A stretch of DNA of 64,000 nt, from NCBI GenBank assembly GCA_003246455.1, contig QKAF01000130.1, positions 1 to 64,000 on the forward strand, given 5' to 3'. Every line of letters begins with the position of its first letter. Within the stretch, counting starts at the first letter, position 1. Shown one piece after another: positions 25,031-34,690 of this stretch. The stretch is from Bacteroidota bacterium (GTDB lineage: Bacteria > Bacteroidota > Ignavibacteria > SZUA-365). The notes under the pieces are model-generated. The model saw nothing but the letters and a program-made list of their open reading frames with translations. It was not told the DNA's origin and did no database searches. The position numbers and the translations under genes are program-made.

Positions 25031-26176
25031 ATGCATCCCGACGACATAAATAGCGAAGCCCACAGCGGGGCGGAATCCGGCGACGAAGGGACCGCGCGCG
25101 GCTCCGGGGGACGTCTTGGCGTGCGACCGGGAGTGGAATCTCCCGGCAGTACGGCACCGTCGGCCCGTCGCCGCCCGTCGCGTGAACTGTCGGTCGAAGA
25201 GCATGTCGACGGCATTCTTGCCGGCGATCGCGTGATCCTCGGGAAAACGATCACCCTGATCGAATCTCTGAAAGCAGAGCATACGCGCAAGGCGCTCGCG
25301 GTGATGGAACGGCTGCTTCCGCATACGGGAAAAGCCATCCGGATCGGAATCACCGGTGTTCCCGGTGTCGGAAAAAGCAGCTTCATCGAGGCACTCGGTT
25401 CCTGGCTGACCGAGCGCGGGCATCGTATCGCAGTGCTGGCGATCGATCCGAGCAGCCAGCTGTCGAGCGGCAGCATCATGGGAGACAAGACGCGGATGGA
25501 GAAACTCTCTGTGGATCCGAACGCGTTTATCCGTCCTTCCCCGTCTGCCGGATCCCTCGGCGGTGTCGCACGCAAGACGCGCGAGGCGATGCTCGTCTGC
25601 GAGGCGGCAGGTTTCGATGTCGTTTTCGTTGAAACCGTCGGCGTCGGACAGTCGGAAACCATGGTCCATTCCATGGTCGACTTCTTCCTCCTGCTGATGC
25701 TCGCCGGTGCGGGAGATTCCCTTCAGGGGATAAAACGCGGCATCATGGAATTGGCCGATGCCGTCGCGATAAACAAGGCCGACGGCGACAATCTCGGACC
25801 CGCCCGCCTGGCCCGCTCCGAGTATGAAGGCGCACTGCACCTGATGAAATATCCGGCGCCCGACTGGCATCCTCCCGTACTGACGTGTTCGGCGCTCACG
25901 CGCGCGGGAATTGCCGAAATATGGGAGAGCATCGAAGACTATCGCAGGCGCATGAAGGAAAACGGCTGGCTCGAGAAGAAGCGGCGGGAACAGGCGCTGT
26001 CCTGGATGCATGAGAGCATCCGCCAGGCGCTGCAGGACCGCTTTCGGGAGCACCCGGGAGTGGCGGAACTGCTTCCGGCACTTGAAACCGCCGTATCCAC
26101 GGGCGAGAAGCCCGCGCTGCTCGCCGCCCAGCGTCTGCTGGAAACATTTTTCGACGAAGAAATCTCTACTCTTTGA
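25031..26176 (+). CDS. meaB: MeaB/ArgK-type GTPase, methylmalonyl-CoA mutase chaperone
   Basis: This G3E-family GTPase protects and reloads cobalamin on methylmalonyl-CoA mutase. The P-loop is GITGVPGVGKSSFIEALG, followed by LAIDPSSQLSSGSIMGDKTRM, ETVGVGQSE and the base motif NKADGDN. Its 381 residues include a poorly conserved, Ser/Gly-rich N-terminal leader of about 50 residues, so a later start is possible. The mutase itself is not in the window. It begins 33 nt after sthA and precedes a lipoprotein gene by 22 nt. Confidence 0.92.
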   Translation: MHPDDINSEAHSGAESGDEGTARGSGGRLGVRPGVESPGSTAPSARRRPSRELSVEEHVDGILAGDRVILGKTITLIESLKAEHTRKALAVMERLLPHTGKAIRIGITGVPGVGKSSFIEALGSWLTERGHRIAVLAIDPSSQLSSGSIMGDKTRMEKLSVDPNAFIRPSPSAGSLGGVARKTREAMLVCEAAGFDVVFVETVGVGQSETMVHSMVDFFLLLMLAGAGDSLQGIKRGIMELADAVAINKADGDNLGPARLARSEYEGALHLMKYPAPDWHPPVLTCSALTRAGIAEIWESIEDYRRRMKENGWLEKKRREQALSWMHESIRQALQDRFREHPGVAELLPALETAVSTGEKPALLAAQRLLETFFDEEISTL

Positions 26177-26198
26177 AATACAACATCCCGGAGGGATC

Positions 26199-26804
26199 AT
26201 GAATTACACCGTCACTGCGCTTTTTGCGGCAATTCTGTTGTTTTCGGCATGTTCTTCCACTGAAGAACAGGTAAAGCCCGAACCGCCTCCCGTTGAGAAA
26301 GAAACCGCGGTCAAGCCCGTGGAGCCCGAGCGCGTGTTCACCTACACCGAGCGATATTATGTGAAAGGAGCCGTGATCGGCGATCCGAAAGATGTCGATG
26401 ACCCTTTGCAGGCGATTCGCGTCATTCAGCTCAAACCGGGTGCGGACGAAGTGCTCGTCATCAGCAGCTTTGACAAACAGGGTGAGACCTCGCTCGAAAC
26501 GTGGTTTGGAATCGAGCTTCCTTCGTTCGCTCCGGGAACCTATGATCTCGCGGATGCCCGAAAAATCTCCTTCTACCGTTTCTACCTCGGTGAGGAGAAG
26601 AAACGCATCGACGGACAGTCATGCGACGGGACCCTGAAAATCGAGAGCAATGCGGACGGTGCGCTGACAGGCTCGGTCGAGGCCACCGTCAACGGAATTT
26701 CGAAATCCTTCGACACGGCGGATGCCCCCGTGCGCGTGAAATTCTCCGGCTCGTTCCGTATCCAGGAAGTCGCGCTGGAAAACACCATCATGAAGACGCG
26801 CTGA
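26199..26804 (+). CDS. Putative lipoprotein of unknown function
   Basis: The 201-residue product starts with a lipoprotein signal, TALFAAILLFSACSSTEEQ, with the lipid-modified cysteine at about residue 18. A Pro/Glu/Lys-rich tether and a beta-rich domain with a YYVKGAVIGDPKDVDDP segment follow. GGAGGG is well placed before ATG 26199. I do not recognise the family. It lies 2 nt upstream of radA, probably in one transcript. Confidence 0.75.
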   Translation: MNYTVTALFAAILLFSACSSTEEQVKPEPPPVEKETAVKPVEPERVFTYTERYYVKGAVIGDPKDVDDPLQAIRVIQLKPGADEVLVISSFDKQGETSLETWFGIELPSFAPGTYDLADARKISFYRFYLGEEKKRIDGQSCDGTLKIESNADGALTGSVEATVNGISKSFDTADAPVRVKFSGSFRIQEVALENTIMKTR

Positions 26805-26806
26805 AC

Positions 26807-28153
26807 GTGGCAAAACAGAAAACACGCTATGTGTGCCAGGCCTGCGGTGCGTCAGCAATGCGCTGGAGCGGTAAATGTGACAGCTGCGGGGAATGGAACA
26901 CGCTCGTCGAGGAGGTCGTGCGCCAGGAAAGCGCAGGCCGGGGCGCGCGCGCGGCGACCGGTGACGCCCGCGTGTATCCCATCACGCGCGTGGATGCGCA
27001 GCAGGACGAACGACTGCGTACCGGACTGGTCGAACTCGATCGCGTCCTCGGAGGAGGGATCGTCCCTGGATCGATGATCCTGCTGGGGGGAGATCCGGGG
27101 ATCGGGAAATCCACGCTCATGATGCAGCTGGGCCGGGCGGAAACGCGGATTCTGTACGTCTCCGGGGAAGAATCCCTGCGGCAGATAAAGCTGCGTGCCG
27201 AACGCCTGAAGGTTGGGGGTGAACACTTCCTCGTGCTCGCGGAGACGAATCTCGATGCCATTCTTCGTGCAGTTCAGGAACAGAAACCGGACCTCGTCGT
27301 GATCGATTCGATCCAAACCGTGTTCCGGCCCGAGCTCGAAAGTGCGCCCGGCAGCATTTCGCAGGTGCGGGAAAGCACGGCAGTGCTGCTCAGGCACGCG
27401 AAATCCGAAAACATCCCCATGATCGTGATCGGGCACGTGACAAAGGATGGCGTCATCGCCGGTCCGCGGGTGCTGGAGCACATGGTCGACACCGTCCTGC
27501 AGTTCGAGGGCGACCATCATCACAGCTACCGCATCGTTCGGGGACTGAAGAACCGGTTCGGAAGCACGAACGAAATCGGCATTTTCGAAATGCAGGAAAA
27601 CGGACTCCGTGAGGTCAGCAATCCCAGCGAGGTGTTTCTCTCCGATCGATCGCACGGTATCTCAGGGTCCTGTGTGACCAGCAGTCTCGAGGGGACACGC
27701 GCGCTCCTCATCGAAGTGCAGGCGCTGGTGACTCCGAGCAATTACGGGACTCCTCAGCGTACCATGTCGGGTCTCGACGCGCGGCGTGTGTCGCTGCTGC
27801 TTGCCGTGCTTGAGAAACGGTTCGGCATGCACGTCGGGCAGTACGACGTGTTCGTGAATATCGCGGGCGGAGTTCGGATAGACGAACCTGCGGTGGATCT
27901 TGCCGTGTGCGCGGCGATCGTTTCGAGCGCGCGTGACAGGGCGATCGATCACGCGACGGCAGTCGTGGGTGAAGTGGGACTCGGCGGGGAGGTCCGTTCG
28001 GTGGGACAGGTGGAAAAACGGGTCGTGGAGGCGGAAAAACTCGGTTTCAAACGCATTATCGTACCACGGGGCGGAATCGCGGATAAAAAAAAGCGAGGGA
28101 TCGAAATCATTGAAGTCGATCTCCTCGCCGAAGCGATGGAAAAACTGGTCTAG
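26807..28153 (+). CDS. radA: DNA repair protein RadA
   Basis: RadA is a hexameric RecA-like helicase that drives branch migration during recombination. The zinc finger is CQACGASAMRWSGKCDSC, Walker A is GGDPGIGKSTL, and the RadA-specific motif is LKNRFGSTNEIG. The C-terminal Lon-protease-like domain follows from about residue 280. The start is GTG at 26807, 2 nt after the lipoprotein stop, giving 448 residues, the normal RadA size. The stop overlaps the convergent tlpA-like gene by 4 nt. Confidence 0.95.
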   Translation: MAKQKTRYVCQACGASAMRWSGKCDSCGEWNTLVEEVVRQESAGRGARAATGDARVYPITRVDAQQDERLRTGLVELDRVLGGGIVPGSMILLGGDPGIGKSTLMMQLGRAETRILYVSGEESLRQIKLRAERLKVGGEHFLVLAETNLDAILRAVQEQKPDLVVIDSIQTVFRPELESAPGSISQVRESTAVLLRHAKSENIPMIVIGHVTKDGVIAGPRVLEHMVDTVLQFEGDHHHSYRIVRGLKNRFGSTNEIGIFEMQENGLREVSNPSEVFLSDRSHGISGSCVTSSLEGTRALLIEVQALVTPSNYGTPQRTMSGLDARRVSLLLAVLEKRFGMHVGQYDVFVNIAGGVRIDEPAVDLAVCAAIVSSARDRAIDHATAVVGEVGLGGEVRSVGQVEKRVVEAEKLGFKRIIVPRGGIADKKKRGIEIIEVDLLAEAMEKLV

Positions 28154-28623
28154 AGCAGTTTTTCGAACGATTTTACCAGGGCGGTCTCCGTCATGGCGCC
28201 AACGTGGCTGTCGACGATTTTTCCGCTGCGATCTATGATGATCGTCGTAGGAATCGACTGGATGTTGCCGTATGCCCGTGCGATTTCCGCTCCTCCCAGC
28301 ACGACAGGGTACTCGATCTGCTTCTGCTTGACAAATGGGGTGATGACTTCCCAGCCATTGTGATCGAGGGAGACGCCGACGATTTCCACACCCTTCTCCC
28401 GGTATTTTCCATACGCGCTTTTGAATGCGGGAATTTCCGCGCGGCACGGGGGACACCAGGTCGCCCAGAAGTTCAGCACCACAACTTTTCCCTTCAGGGA
28501 TTCGAGGGTGATCGTCTTTCCATCTTTGTCTTTCAGGGAGAATGCAGGAGCCGGCTTGCCGACCTGGGCCTGAGCACCACCGGCGAAAACGAGCAGTGCC
28601 AGAGCAACGAGAAGTGTTTTCAT
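28150..28623 (-). CDS. TlpA-like secreted thioredoxin-fold protein
   Basis: A signal peptide ([17 protein letters not shown]) precedes a thioredoxin-fold domain with a WCPPC active site in [16 protein letters not shown] and the cis-proline segment [12 protein letters not shown]. Such AhpC/TSA-like TlpA or ResA proteins reduce disulfides in the periplasm, for example during cytochrome c maturation. The 157-residue size fits a stand-alone domain from ATG 28623. No cytochrome c genes lie nearby. Confidence 0.92.
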   Translation of the reverse strand: MKTLLVALALLVFAGGAQAQVGKPAPAFSLKDKDGKTITLESLKGKVVVLNFWATWCPPCRAEIPAFKSAYGKYREKGVEIVGVSLDHNGWEVITPFVKQKQIEYPVVLGGAEIARAYGNIQSIPTTIIIDRSGKIVDSHVGAMTETALVKSFEKLL

Positions 28624-28706
28624 GCGTTTTCCATAGTTATTGCGAGTTTCCATATCCTGATTAAACCGCTTTGAGGCGTCAGCTGTTTCCACATGTGATG
28701 TAAGAA

Positions 28707-29966
28707 TCACGGAATGGATTCCTTTTCCCCCTTCTGCCGCCACCAAAGATAGCCCAGGACCGCAGCGGCGATGAGGCAAAGGGAACCGCCAAGAAAAAAG
28801 GGAACGGCGACGCCGAAGTGTTCGGCGACGGTGCCCATCCACAGACTGCCGAGCGGCATCGCGAGCTGGAAGCTCATGCTCAGCAGGCTCATGACGCGGC
28901 CGCGCTGCGCCTCGTCGACATTGGTCTGCAGGAGGATATTGTTTCCGGCCATTTGCATCATCATGCCGAAACCGCAAACGGGGATAAACAGAACTGCCAG
29001 GACGAAATCATTCAGGAGCGCAAAGACGATCAGGCTGCTGCCGAAGAATGCTGCCGCGACCAGGAGTTTGCGCGGGAGTCCGGTGGTGCTTTCCTGTGAA
29101 GCGAGGTACAGGGCGCCTATCGTCGCTCCCAGGCCCGAACCGGCTACCAGCCATGAGAGCCCAGCCGCGCCCATGCCGAAGCGTGCTTCTGCGACGACAG
29201 GCATGAGCGTCCCGTAGGGCATGCCGAAAAGCGCCATGATGAAGAACAGCAGCAGGTACGTGCGAATACTTTTCCTGTGCCACGCATACCGGAGTCCTTC
29301 CAGCACATGCGCCGCGATGCGCTGGGTGCGCGGCTCGGGGATGCGGGGTTCGATCCGCATCATCGAAAGGCTGATCAGCACGGCGATATAGGAGACTGCA
29401 TTGAAAAGAAAGGCTTCGCCGATGTCTACCGTAACGATGATCACGCCGGCGACCACCGGTCCGAGCATCCGGGCGATGTTCACGGTCGTGGAGTTGATCG
29501 CGATGGCATTGGCAAGGTCTGCCTTCCCTACCATTTCGATGACGAATGCCTGGCGTGTGGGAATGTCGAACGCGGTGATGACGGCGAGGACGGTCTCAAG
29601 CAGAAGGAGAACCGGAATGGTGATCCAGCCGGTCAAAGTGAAAGCGGCGAGCGCCGCGGCCTGGATGAGAAATGCGACCTGCGTGATTTTGAGCAGTCGA
29701 AATCGATTCATGCTGTCCGCGACAGATCCTGCAAACGGTCCGGCAAGCACTCCCGGAAAAAGACCGGCGAAGCTCACGGCGCCGACGAGAAAGGCCGAGT
29801 GGGAAATGTCCCACGCAAGCCAGCCGACGGCAAGCCGCTGGGCCCATGTCCCGATGAGGGAGACGAGCTGTCCGGCGGTGAACAGGCGGAAATTCCGATG
29901 CTGGAACGCGCGGAAGGTTCCGGAACGCCCGGGAAACGCGAAACGGGAGGATAGAGACTGTGACAA
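28707..29966 (-). CDS. MFS transporter (EntS-like)
   Basis: This 419-residue permease has 12 predicted transmembrane helices in two halves. It resembles the MFS_3 (enterobactin exporter EntS) group: LFTAGQLVSLIGTWAQRLAV at the N-terminus, then VAGPFAGSVADSMNRFRLLK-like loop residues and AFDIPTRQAFVIEMV. The substrate is unknown. It follows aroC by 32 nt in the same direction, so it may be cotranscribed with the aromatic genes. Confidence 0.88.
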   Translation of the reverse strand: MSQSLSSRFAFPGRSGTFRAFQHRNFRLFTAGQLVSLIGTWAQRLAVGWLAWDISHSAFLVGAVSFAGLFPGVLAGPFAGSVADSMNRFRLLKITQVAFLIQAAALAAFTLTGWITIPVLLLLETVLAVITAFDIPTRQAFVIEMVGKADLANAIAINSTTVNIARMLGPVVAGVIIVTVDIGEAFLFNAVSYIAVLISLSMMRIEPRIPEPRTQRIAAHVLEGLRYAWHRKSIRTYLLLFFIMALFGMPYGTLMPVVAEARFGMGAAGLSWLVAGSGLGATIGALYLASQESTTGLPRKLLVAAAFFGSSLIVFALLNDFVLAVLFIPVCGFGMMMQMAGNNILLQTNVDEAQRGRVMSLLSMSFQLAMPLGSLWMGTVAEHFGVAVPFFLGGSLCLIAAAVLGYLWWRQKGEKESIP

Positions 29967-29998
29967 TGTCGGCCGATTTCTTTCGCTGAAGCGATGTA

Positions 29999-31021
29999 TC
30001 AGATGTTATCGAGACGGGCGGCAAGCTGCAGATCCGCGAGGATCAGCGCCGCCATGCTTTCAATGACGGGGATCACGCGTGGGACGATACAGGGATCATG
30101 CCTGCCCTCCCGGGCCATCGTTCCGGTCGTACTGACGGGTTTTATCGCAACGCGCATGATGATCCTCTGACCGCTGGTGATACCGCCCTGGATGCCATAC
30201 GAGCGCTCTGCCGTGCCGGACGGGGCGTTGGCGACGGGTCGATGAAATTCTGAACCGGGAAGGAGGCTTTCGGTGAACGCATCACCGAGCGACACCCCGC
30301 TGACGGCACCGATCGACATGATTCCGTCGGAAAGCCGGGACTTCGCTTTGCGAAAGACCGGTTCGCCCAGCCCGGAGGGAACACCGTCGATATGGAGTTC
30401 GACGATCCCGCCGATAGAATCCCCCTGCTCTTTGAGCCGCAGCAGTTCCTCGGTAATCGCCGCGTCCGCCATCCGCTCAGGACATCGAGTGGGAAACGCG
30501 TCAACGTCCGCGCGCGTGAGCTCTTTCGGAGTCGCCTTGAGCGCGACATGCCCGATTTGTCTGGCAAAAGCAACAATTTTAACAGATTCAGGAAGTATCC
30601 GTTCGGCAATCGCGCCCCCGATCACGCGCGCGATCGTCTCACGCCCGGATGCGCGTCCCCCGCCCCGGTGATCCCGATGCACGAATTTGTCTTCCCATGC
30701 GCGATCGGCGTGACCGATGCGAAATACATTCGGGTCGTAATCACCGCTTCGCGCATCCCGGCTGCGCACGACGACTGCGATGGGTGTGCCGAGCGTTCGT
30801 CCCTCGTAGACCCCGCTCAGAATTTCGCAGTGATCGTCTTCCCGGCGGCCGCTTGTGATGATCGACTGCCCCGGACGCCGACGGGCAAGCGCGGCGTCGA
30901 TGTGCTCGGCGGAGAGCGCGACTCCCGCAGGGCAGCCGTCGATCACCGCACCGACTGCAGGACCATGACTCTCACCGAAACTGGTCAAAACGAGGAAATT
31001 TCCAAAACTGTTGCCACGCAT
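29999..31021 (-). CDS. aroC: Chorismate synthase
   Basis: Chorismate synthase converts EPSP to chorismate, using reduced FMN. The 340-residue protein starts with the signature SFGESHGPAVGAVIDG. Later signatures include RRPGQS, HRGGGRASGRETIARVIGG and SGTAERSYGIQGG-like residues (PSGTAERSYGIQGG). It lies 20 nt after the multi-domain shikimate-pathway gene. Confidence 0.95.
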   Translation of the reverse strand: MRGNSFGNFLVLTSFGESHGPAVGAVIDGCPAGVALSAEHIDAALARRRPGQSIITSGRREDDHCEILSGVYEGRTLGTPIAVVVRSRDARSGDYDPNVFRIGHADRAWEDKFVHRDHRGGGRASGRETIARVIGGAIAERILPESVKIVAFARQIGHVALKATPKELTRADVDAFPTRCPERMADAAITEELLRLKEQGDSIGGIVELHIDGVPSGLGEPVFRKAKSRLSDGIMSIGAVSGVSLGDAFTESLLPGSEFHRPVANAPSGTAERSYGIQGGITSGQRIIMRVAIKPVSTTGTMAREGRHDPCIVPRVIPVIESMAALILADLQLAARLDNI

Positions 31022-31041
31022 ACATACTCCGCAGGATGTTG

Positions 31042-32862
31042 CTAGAGAAGCGGGTGGTCAGCGCCGTCAGCCAGACCCCACAGGCGCCGCTGTGCAAGCG
31101 CCTGCTGTTTGTAGAACGTCATTCCGCCGTAAAATCGTTCAGCGCCCGGAGGCGGTGCGGGCAGATCCCGGTAGCGGAGATCGAGCCAGGCCGCGCAGGC
31201 GGGGACACCGCTCTCCGCTGCCGCGTCCCTGCCGGAAGCGTTCACAATCAGTTGGAGCGCGCCTTCGCCGGGGGGCGGCCACCCATCGCGCGCACGAACG
31301 ACCATAATGGGTCCCCATCCGCGCGTCTCGAGCGCGCGCGTGATTGCAGCGGTCACTCCCCCGCTGCCGAAAATCAGAACGGACCCCGGCTCGACTCCGT
31401 CAGTCTCGATATCGGCAAGGGAAGCGTCCATTCCCCTTTCATCCGTGTCATAGAGAAGGAAACTGCCCTTTTCAAGAGACAGAGTGTTTCCCGCGGTGAT
31501 TTCGAGCTCGGTTCCCACGAAATTGGAATTGCAGACCGCCGTTTTCAGCGGCGAGGTGACAGAGAGGCCCTTGAATCCGATCTGCGGGAGCAGGTGAAGG
31601 CAGTTGTCGATCTCCGCTGCGGCGAGGGGAATTTTCACATACGTCGCCTGTGCGCCGTCGTACTTCTGGGAGAGGGCACGGTGGAAAACATCGCCGATAC
31701 TGTGTTCCACAGGATTTCCGATAATGCCGTAGAAATCACGCGCGTGATCACCGGTGATATGCGGGAGGAAATAGTCGATCGACGGCGGCCGATGGGAGTG
31801 TTCGAGGCAGCCCGTGGAAAGGTAATTCAGGTCATTTCCGTGAAACAGCCGCTGCACGCGCATCCACTTCCAGTTTTTCCCCTGGGGCAGGAAGGAGAGC
31901 CGGTTTCCGGCTTTCTCGTAGACCTTGTAAAGCTGATTGGCATACCGGAGTTCGACCCAGGATTTGATGCGGGGTGCATATTTGAGCTGCAGCTGATCGC
32001 GCCAGGCCGGGAGACTTTTCTCCACCCATGCGGGCAGACCGGTGAGAAATTCGAAATACTCCTTGTAAACGTCATCCGGGTGGGAGCTGAGCACCAGGGG
32101 CCGCGGCGGCAGATCACGAAGGTCCAGGCAGCGCAGAAGACCCGCGTCGCAGTCGAACGCGGCCGCTGATGCGGACCGTCGGAAAAAGGTCGTATCCTCT
32201 GTGCGCAGCGACGCCAGCCAGGGTACGGCAACGTTCGGAGGATCGGGGAACGTATCAGAGCGGATTTCCACTCCGGCCATGCCGAACAGTCGCGCATCTG
32301 CCTCGGCCCGGGCGAGATCCTCCGCGTCGCGGGGCACCACCCAGCTCTTCCGCATTCCCGGGGTGCCGGCGGCCTCGGCCAGCCAGTCGGCAAGAAAGGT
32401 CAGTCTCCGCGCCGCTTCGTCTTCACCGCACCCGCGCTCGATATGCAGCTGCAGATGCGCCGCGCGCCGGTACCGCTCCTCCCGCGTGTCGCGCATCCAG
32501 GCGATCTCCTCTTGCGGCGAAAGTGCGGGACGCAGCCGGGCGCGATCGCGCAGCGCCGTTTCCTCCCAACCCTCGCGGGAGACCCAGATGGTCCGGATGC
32601 CGATCGGCCAGGATTCGCATCCTCCGCCTGTCGCGATGACCGCCGGTTCTTCACGGGCGACAAGTTCCCGGAGCACCTCCTGCTCGAGTTCGCGGAAACG
32701 CGGCTCGTTTTCCGCAACCAGCGCAGCCGCGGACCGTCCTTCCCGCGCTTCGATCATTGCATCGAGATCGAAGAACGGCAGCGCACGGGATCTGGCGAGC
32801 TGTCGTCCGAGTACGGTTTTTCCGCTGGTTCTGTGGCCGATTAGTAAAAACGAACAGCGCAT
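31042..32862 (-). CDS. Shikimate kinase / type I dehydroquinate dehydratase-like / shikimate dehydrogenase fusion
   Basis: From ATG 32862 the 606-residue protein holds three parts. Residues 1-165 are a shikimate kinase: P-loop LLIGHRTSGKT, FFDLDAM, VIATGGG and RARLRPALS. Residues 170-370 resemble type I dehydroquinate dehydratase: VEIRSD, ASLRTEDTTF, LVLSSHPDD and IKSWVEL, with Lys300 a candidate Schiff-base residue. Residues 375-606 are a shikimate dehydrogenase: YGIIGNPVEHSIGDVFH, LSVTSPLKTAV with the catalytic Lys, LLYDTDERGM and LIFGSGGVTAA. The middle assignment is the weakest. Start is ATG, not the TTG at 32868. Confidence 0.8.
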   Translation of the reverse strand: MRCSFLLIGHRTSGKTVLGRQLARSRALPFFDLDAMIEAREGRSAAALVAENEPRFRELEQEVLRELVAREEPAVIATGGGCESWPIGIRTIWVSREGWEETALRDRARLRPALSPQEEIAWMRDTREERYRRAAHLQLHIERGCGEDEAARRLTFLADWLAEAAGTPGMRKSWVVPRDAEDLARAEADARLFGMAGVEIRSDTFPDPPNVAVPWLASLRTEDTTFFRRSASAAAFDCDAGLLRCLDLRDLPPRPLVLSSHPDDVYKEYFEFLTGLPAWVEKSLPAWRDQLQLKYAPRIKSWVELRYANQLYKVYEKAGNRLSFLPQGKNWKWMRVQRLFHGNDLNYLSTGCLEHSHRPPSIDYFLPHITGDHARDFYGIIGNPVEHSIGDVFHRALSQKYDGAQATYVKIPLAAAEIDNCLHLLPQIGFKGLSVTSPLKTAVCNSNFVGTELEITAGNTLSLEKGSFLLYDTDERGMDASLADIETDGVEPGSVLIFGSGGVTAAITRALETRGWGPIMVVRARDGWPPPGEGALQLIVNASGRDAAAESGVPACAAWLDLRYRDLPAPPPGAERFYGGMTFYKQQALAQRRLWGLADGADHPLL

Positions 32863-33032
32863 GGGCAAGCGACGATTGTGGGACCCAGTCTGCTAATGTA
32901 ACCAAATTTCGTATTCCCACCCGGGCAATTCGGCTTTGAGGGGGATAATTGCCTTTTTCCGCTTTCCTTGCTAATGTATATTCGTCAACACTCCAAAAGA
33001 TTATTTCTCAGGCACACCTTGTGGAGGACATC

Positions 33033-33509
33033 ATGAGTTTACCACGATTTGCAAAAGAATGGGACGGATTCAAGGGACACGTCGCCGTGAAATGGGATAA
33101 AATCCAGGAAGAAGATCTGATCAAGATCGAAGGAAACTTCGGAAATCTGGTCAGTCTCATCGTGGAACGGTACGGTGAGCAGAAATCCGTTGTCGAAGCG
33201 AAACTGCATGAGCTGTACGCGAATTACCTCGAGACGCGGGAACGGCTGGCCGAAGAATTCTCCGAGCTGCGCGAAAACGTCAACGAGCGCTCCCATGACA
33301 TCGCGGAAAATATCCGTACCAGGGCCGGAATCCTGCAGGAAAGGGCAAAGGAGCAGATGTCGCGGATACGCGAACAGAACATCGATCCGGCGGTGCAGAA
33401 ATCGGAAGAGTATATCAGGGTACATCCGTTTTCCGCGGTGCTCGGAGCGTTCGGCGTGGGAATGCTGATCGGCGGCATCATCGGTCTGCTCTCCGACCAT
33501 AAGGACTAA
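33033..33509 (+). CDS. CsbD/DUF883-like stress protein
   Basis: The 158-residue protein from ATG 33033 (with GGAGGA just upstream) has a CsbD-like N-terminus, VKWDKIQEEDLIKIEGNFGN. A long Glu-rich helical stretch follows, then a C-terminal glycine-patterned membrane helix, AFGVGMLIGGIIGLL after VHPFSAV. That last part matches the ElaB/YqjD (DUF883) ribosome-associated inner-membrane proteins. The family is stress and stationary-phase associated. The gene ends overlapping the convergent aminotransferase by 4 nt. Confidence 0.75.
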   Translation: MSLPRFAKEWDGFKGHVAVKWDKIQEEDLIKIEGNFGNLVSLIVERYGEQKSVVEAKLHELYANYLETRERLAEEFSELRENVNERSHDIAENIRTRAGILQERAKEQMSRIREQNIDPAVQKSEEYIRVHPFSAVLGAFGVGMLIGGIIGLLSDHKD

Positions 33510-34657
33510 CAGTCCTGCAGCCGCGCCATCCCCTCGCGGAGGGTTTCATCGGTTTTCGCGAAGCACAGACGCAGCATTGATCTGCCTTCCTCGCTGTTCT
33601 GATAGAACACCGAGGGAGGAATGACGGCGACGCGCCGCTCGGTTACCAGCCGGGTGGCGCAGTCCACGTCTCCTTCCGATCCTTCCGGCAGCCGCACCAT
33701 CATGAAATAGGTCCCCTGCGGGAGAATCGCCCGGAGCGTGCTTTCGCGCAGCCCCTCGAAGAGCAGGTCGCGCTTGCGCTGATAGGTCGCGCGGAATTCA
33801 GGAAGGTATTCGGAAAGCTGTTCAAGACCATGCGCCATCGCGTGCTGCCCCGGCGTGTTCACCGCAAACGTGGCGAACTGATGGACGGTCCGCACGGCAT
33901 CGGAGAGCCGCCCCGCAGCGATCGTGTAGCCGATTTTCCAGCCCGTCATTCCGAAAGTTTTCCCTGTCGATGAGACCGTGACCGTCCGCTCGCGCATCCC
34001 CGGAAGCGTTGCGAACGGGATGTGGGTATTGCCGTCGAAGGTCAGGAACTCGTACACCTCGTCACTGAGCACCAGAAGGTCATGCCTGCGCGCGAGGTCC
34101 GCCACGATGTCGAGTTCGTCGCGAGAGAACATGCGTCCCGTCGGATTATGCGGATTGTTGACGATGATCATGCGCGTGCGGGGCGTGATGGCCGCGGCGA
34201 GTTCCGACGCATCGATCCGGAATTCCGGCGCGTGCAGAGTCACACAGACGGGAGCCGCGCCTGCGAGCAGGCAGTTGGCGTAATAGCTGTCGTAATACGG
34301 TTCGAACAGAATGACTTCGTCCCCGGGATCCAGCAGGGCGAGCATGGCGGAGAATAGGGATTCCGTCGCGCCGGCGGTCACGGTGATATCGGTTTCCGCA
34401 TTCCAGTCGAGATCGTAGAAAGTCTTGTGATATCCGGCGACGGCATTTCGCAGCCGCTGTATTCCCGGCATGGGCGCGTACTGGTTTTTCGCGGTGCGGA
34501 GGGCCTCGACGAAGGCGTCGACAATCCAGGAGGGACCGTCGAAATCAGGAAATCCCTGTCCGAGGTTTACCGCCTTGTGCTTGATCGCCAGCTGGCTCAT
34601 CGTTGCGAAAATGGAAGGTTCGATGGCGGAGATCCGCCTGGTCTGCGTGTCTTTCAT
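33506..34657 (-). CDS. PLP aminotransferase, methionine/kynurenine type
   Basis: A 383-residue fold-type I aminotransferase close to the YbdL/KAT group, which acts on methionine, glutamine or kynurenine with 2-oxoacids. The N-terminal motif is KAVNLGQGFPDFDGP, the substrate-phosphate loop is TAGATESLFSA, and NNPHNPTGRMF and LSDEVYEFL contact the cofactor. The PLP lysine is in SSTGKTFGMTGWKIG. It lies next to the MetP/MetS-like amino acid importer in the same direction, consistent with amino acid salvage. Confidence 0.92.
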   Translation of the reverse strand: MKDTQTRRISAIEPSIFATMSQLAIKHKAVNLGQGFPDFDGPSWIVDAFVEALRTAKNQYAPMPGIQRLRNAVAGYHKTFYDLDWNAETDITVTAGATESLFSAMLALLDPGDEVILFEPYYDSYYANCLLAGAAPVCVTLHAPEFRIDASELAAAITPRTRMIIVNNPHNPTGRMFSRDELDIVADLARRHDLLVLSDEVYEFLTFDGNTHIPFATLPGMRERTVTVSSTGKTFGMTGWKIGYTIAAGRLSDAVRTVHQFATFAVNTPGQHAMAHGLEQLSEYLPEFRATYQRKRDLLFEGLRESTLRAILPQGTYFMMVRLPEGSEGDVDCATRLVTERRVAVIPPSVFYQNSEEGRSMLRLCFAKTDETLREGMARLQDC

Positions 34658-34690
34658 GCGTGTGTACGTCCTGGTTTGCTGTGCGGGTCG

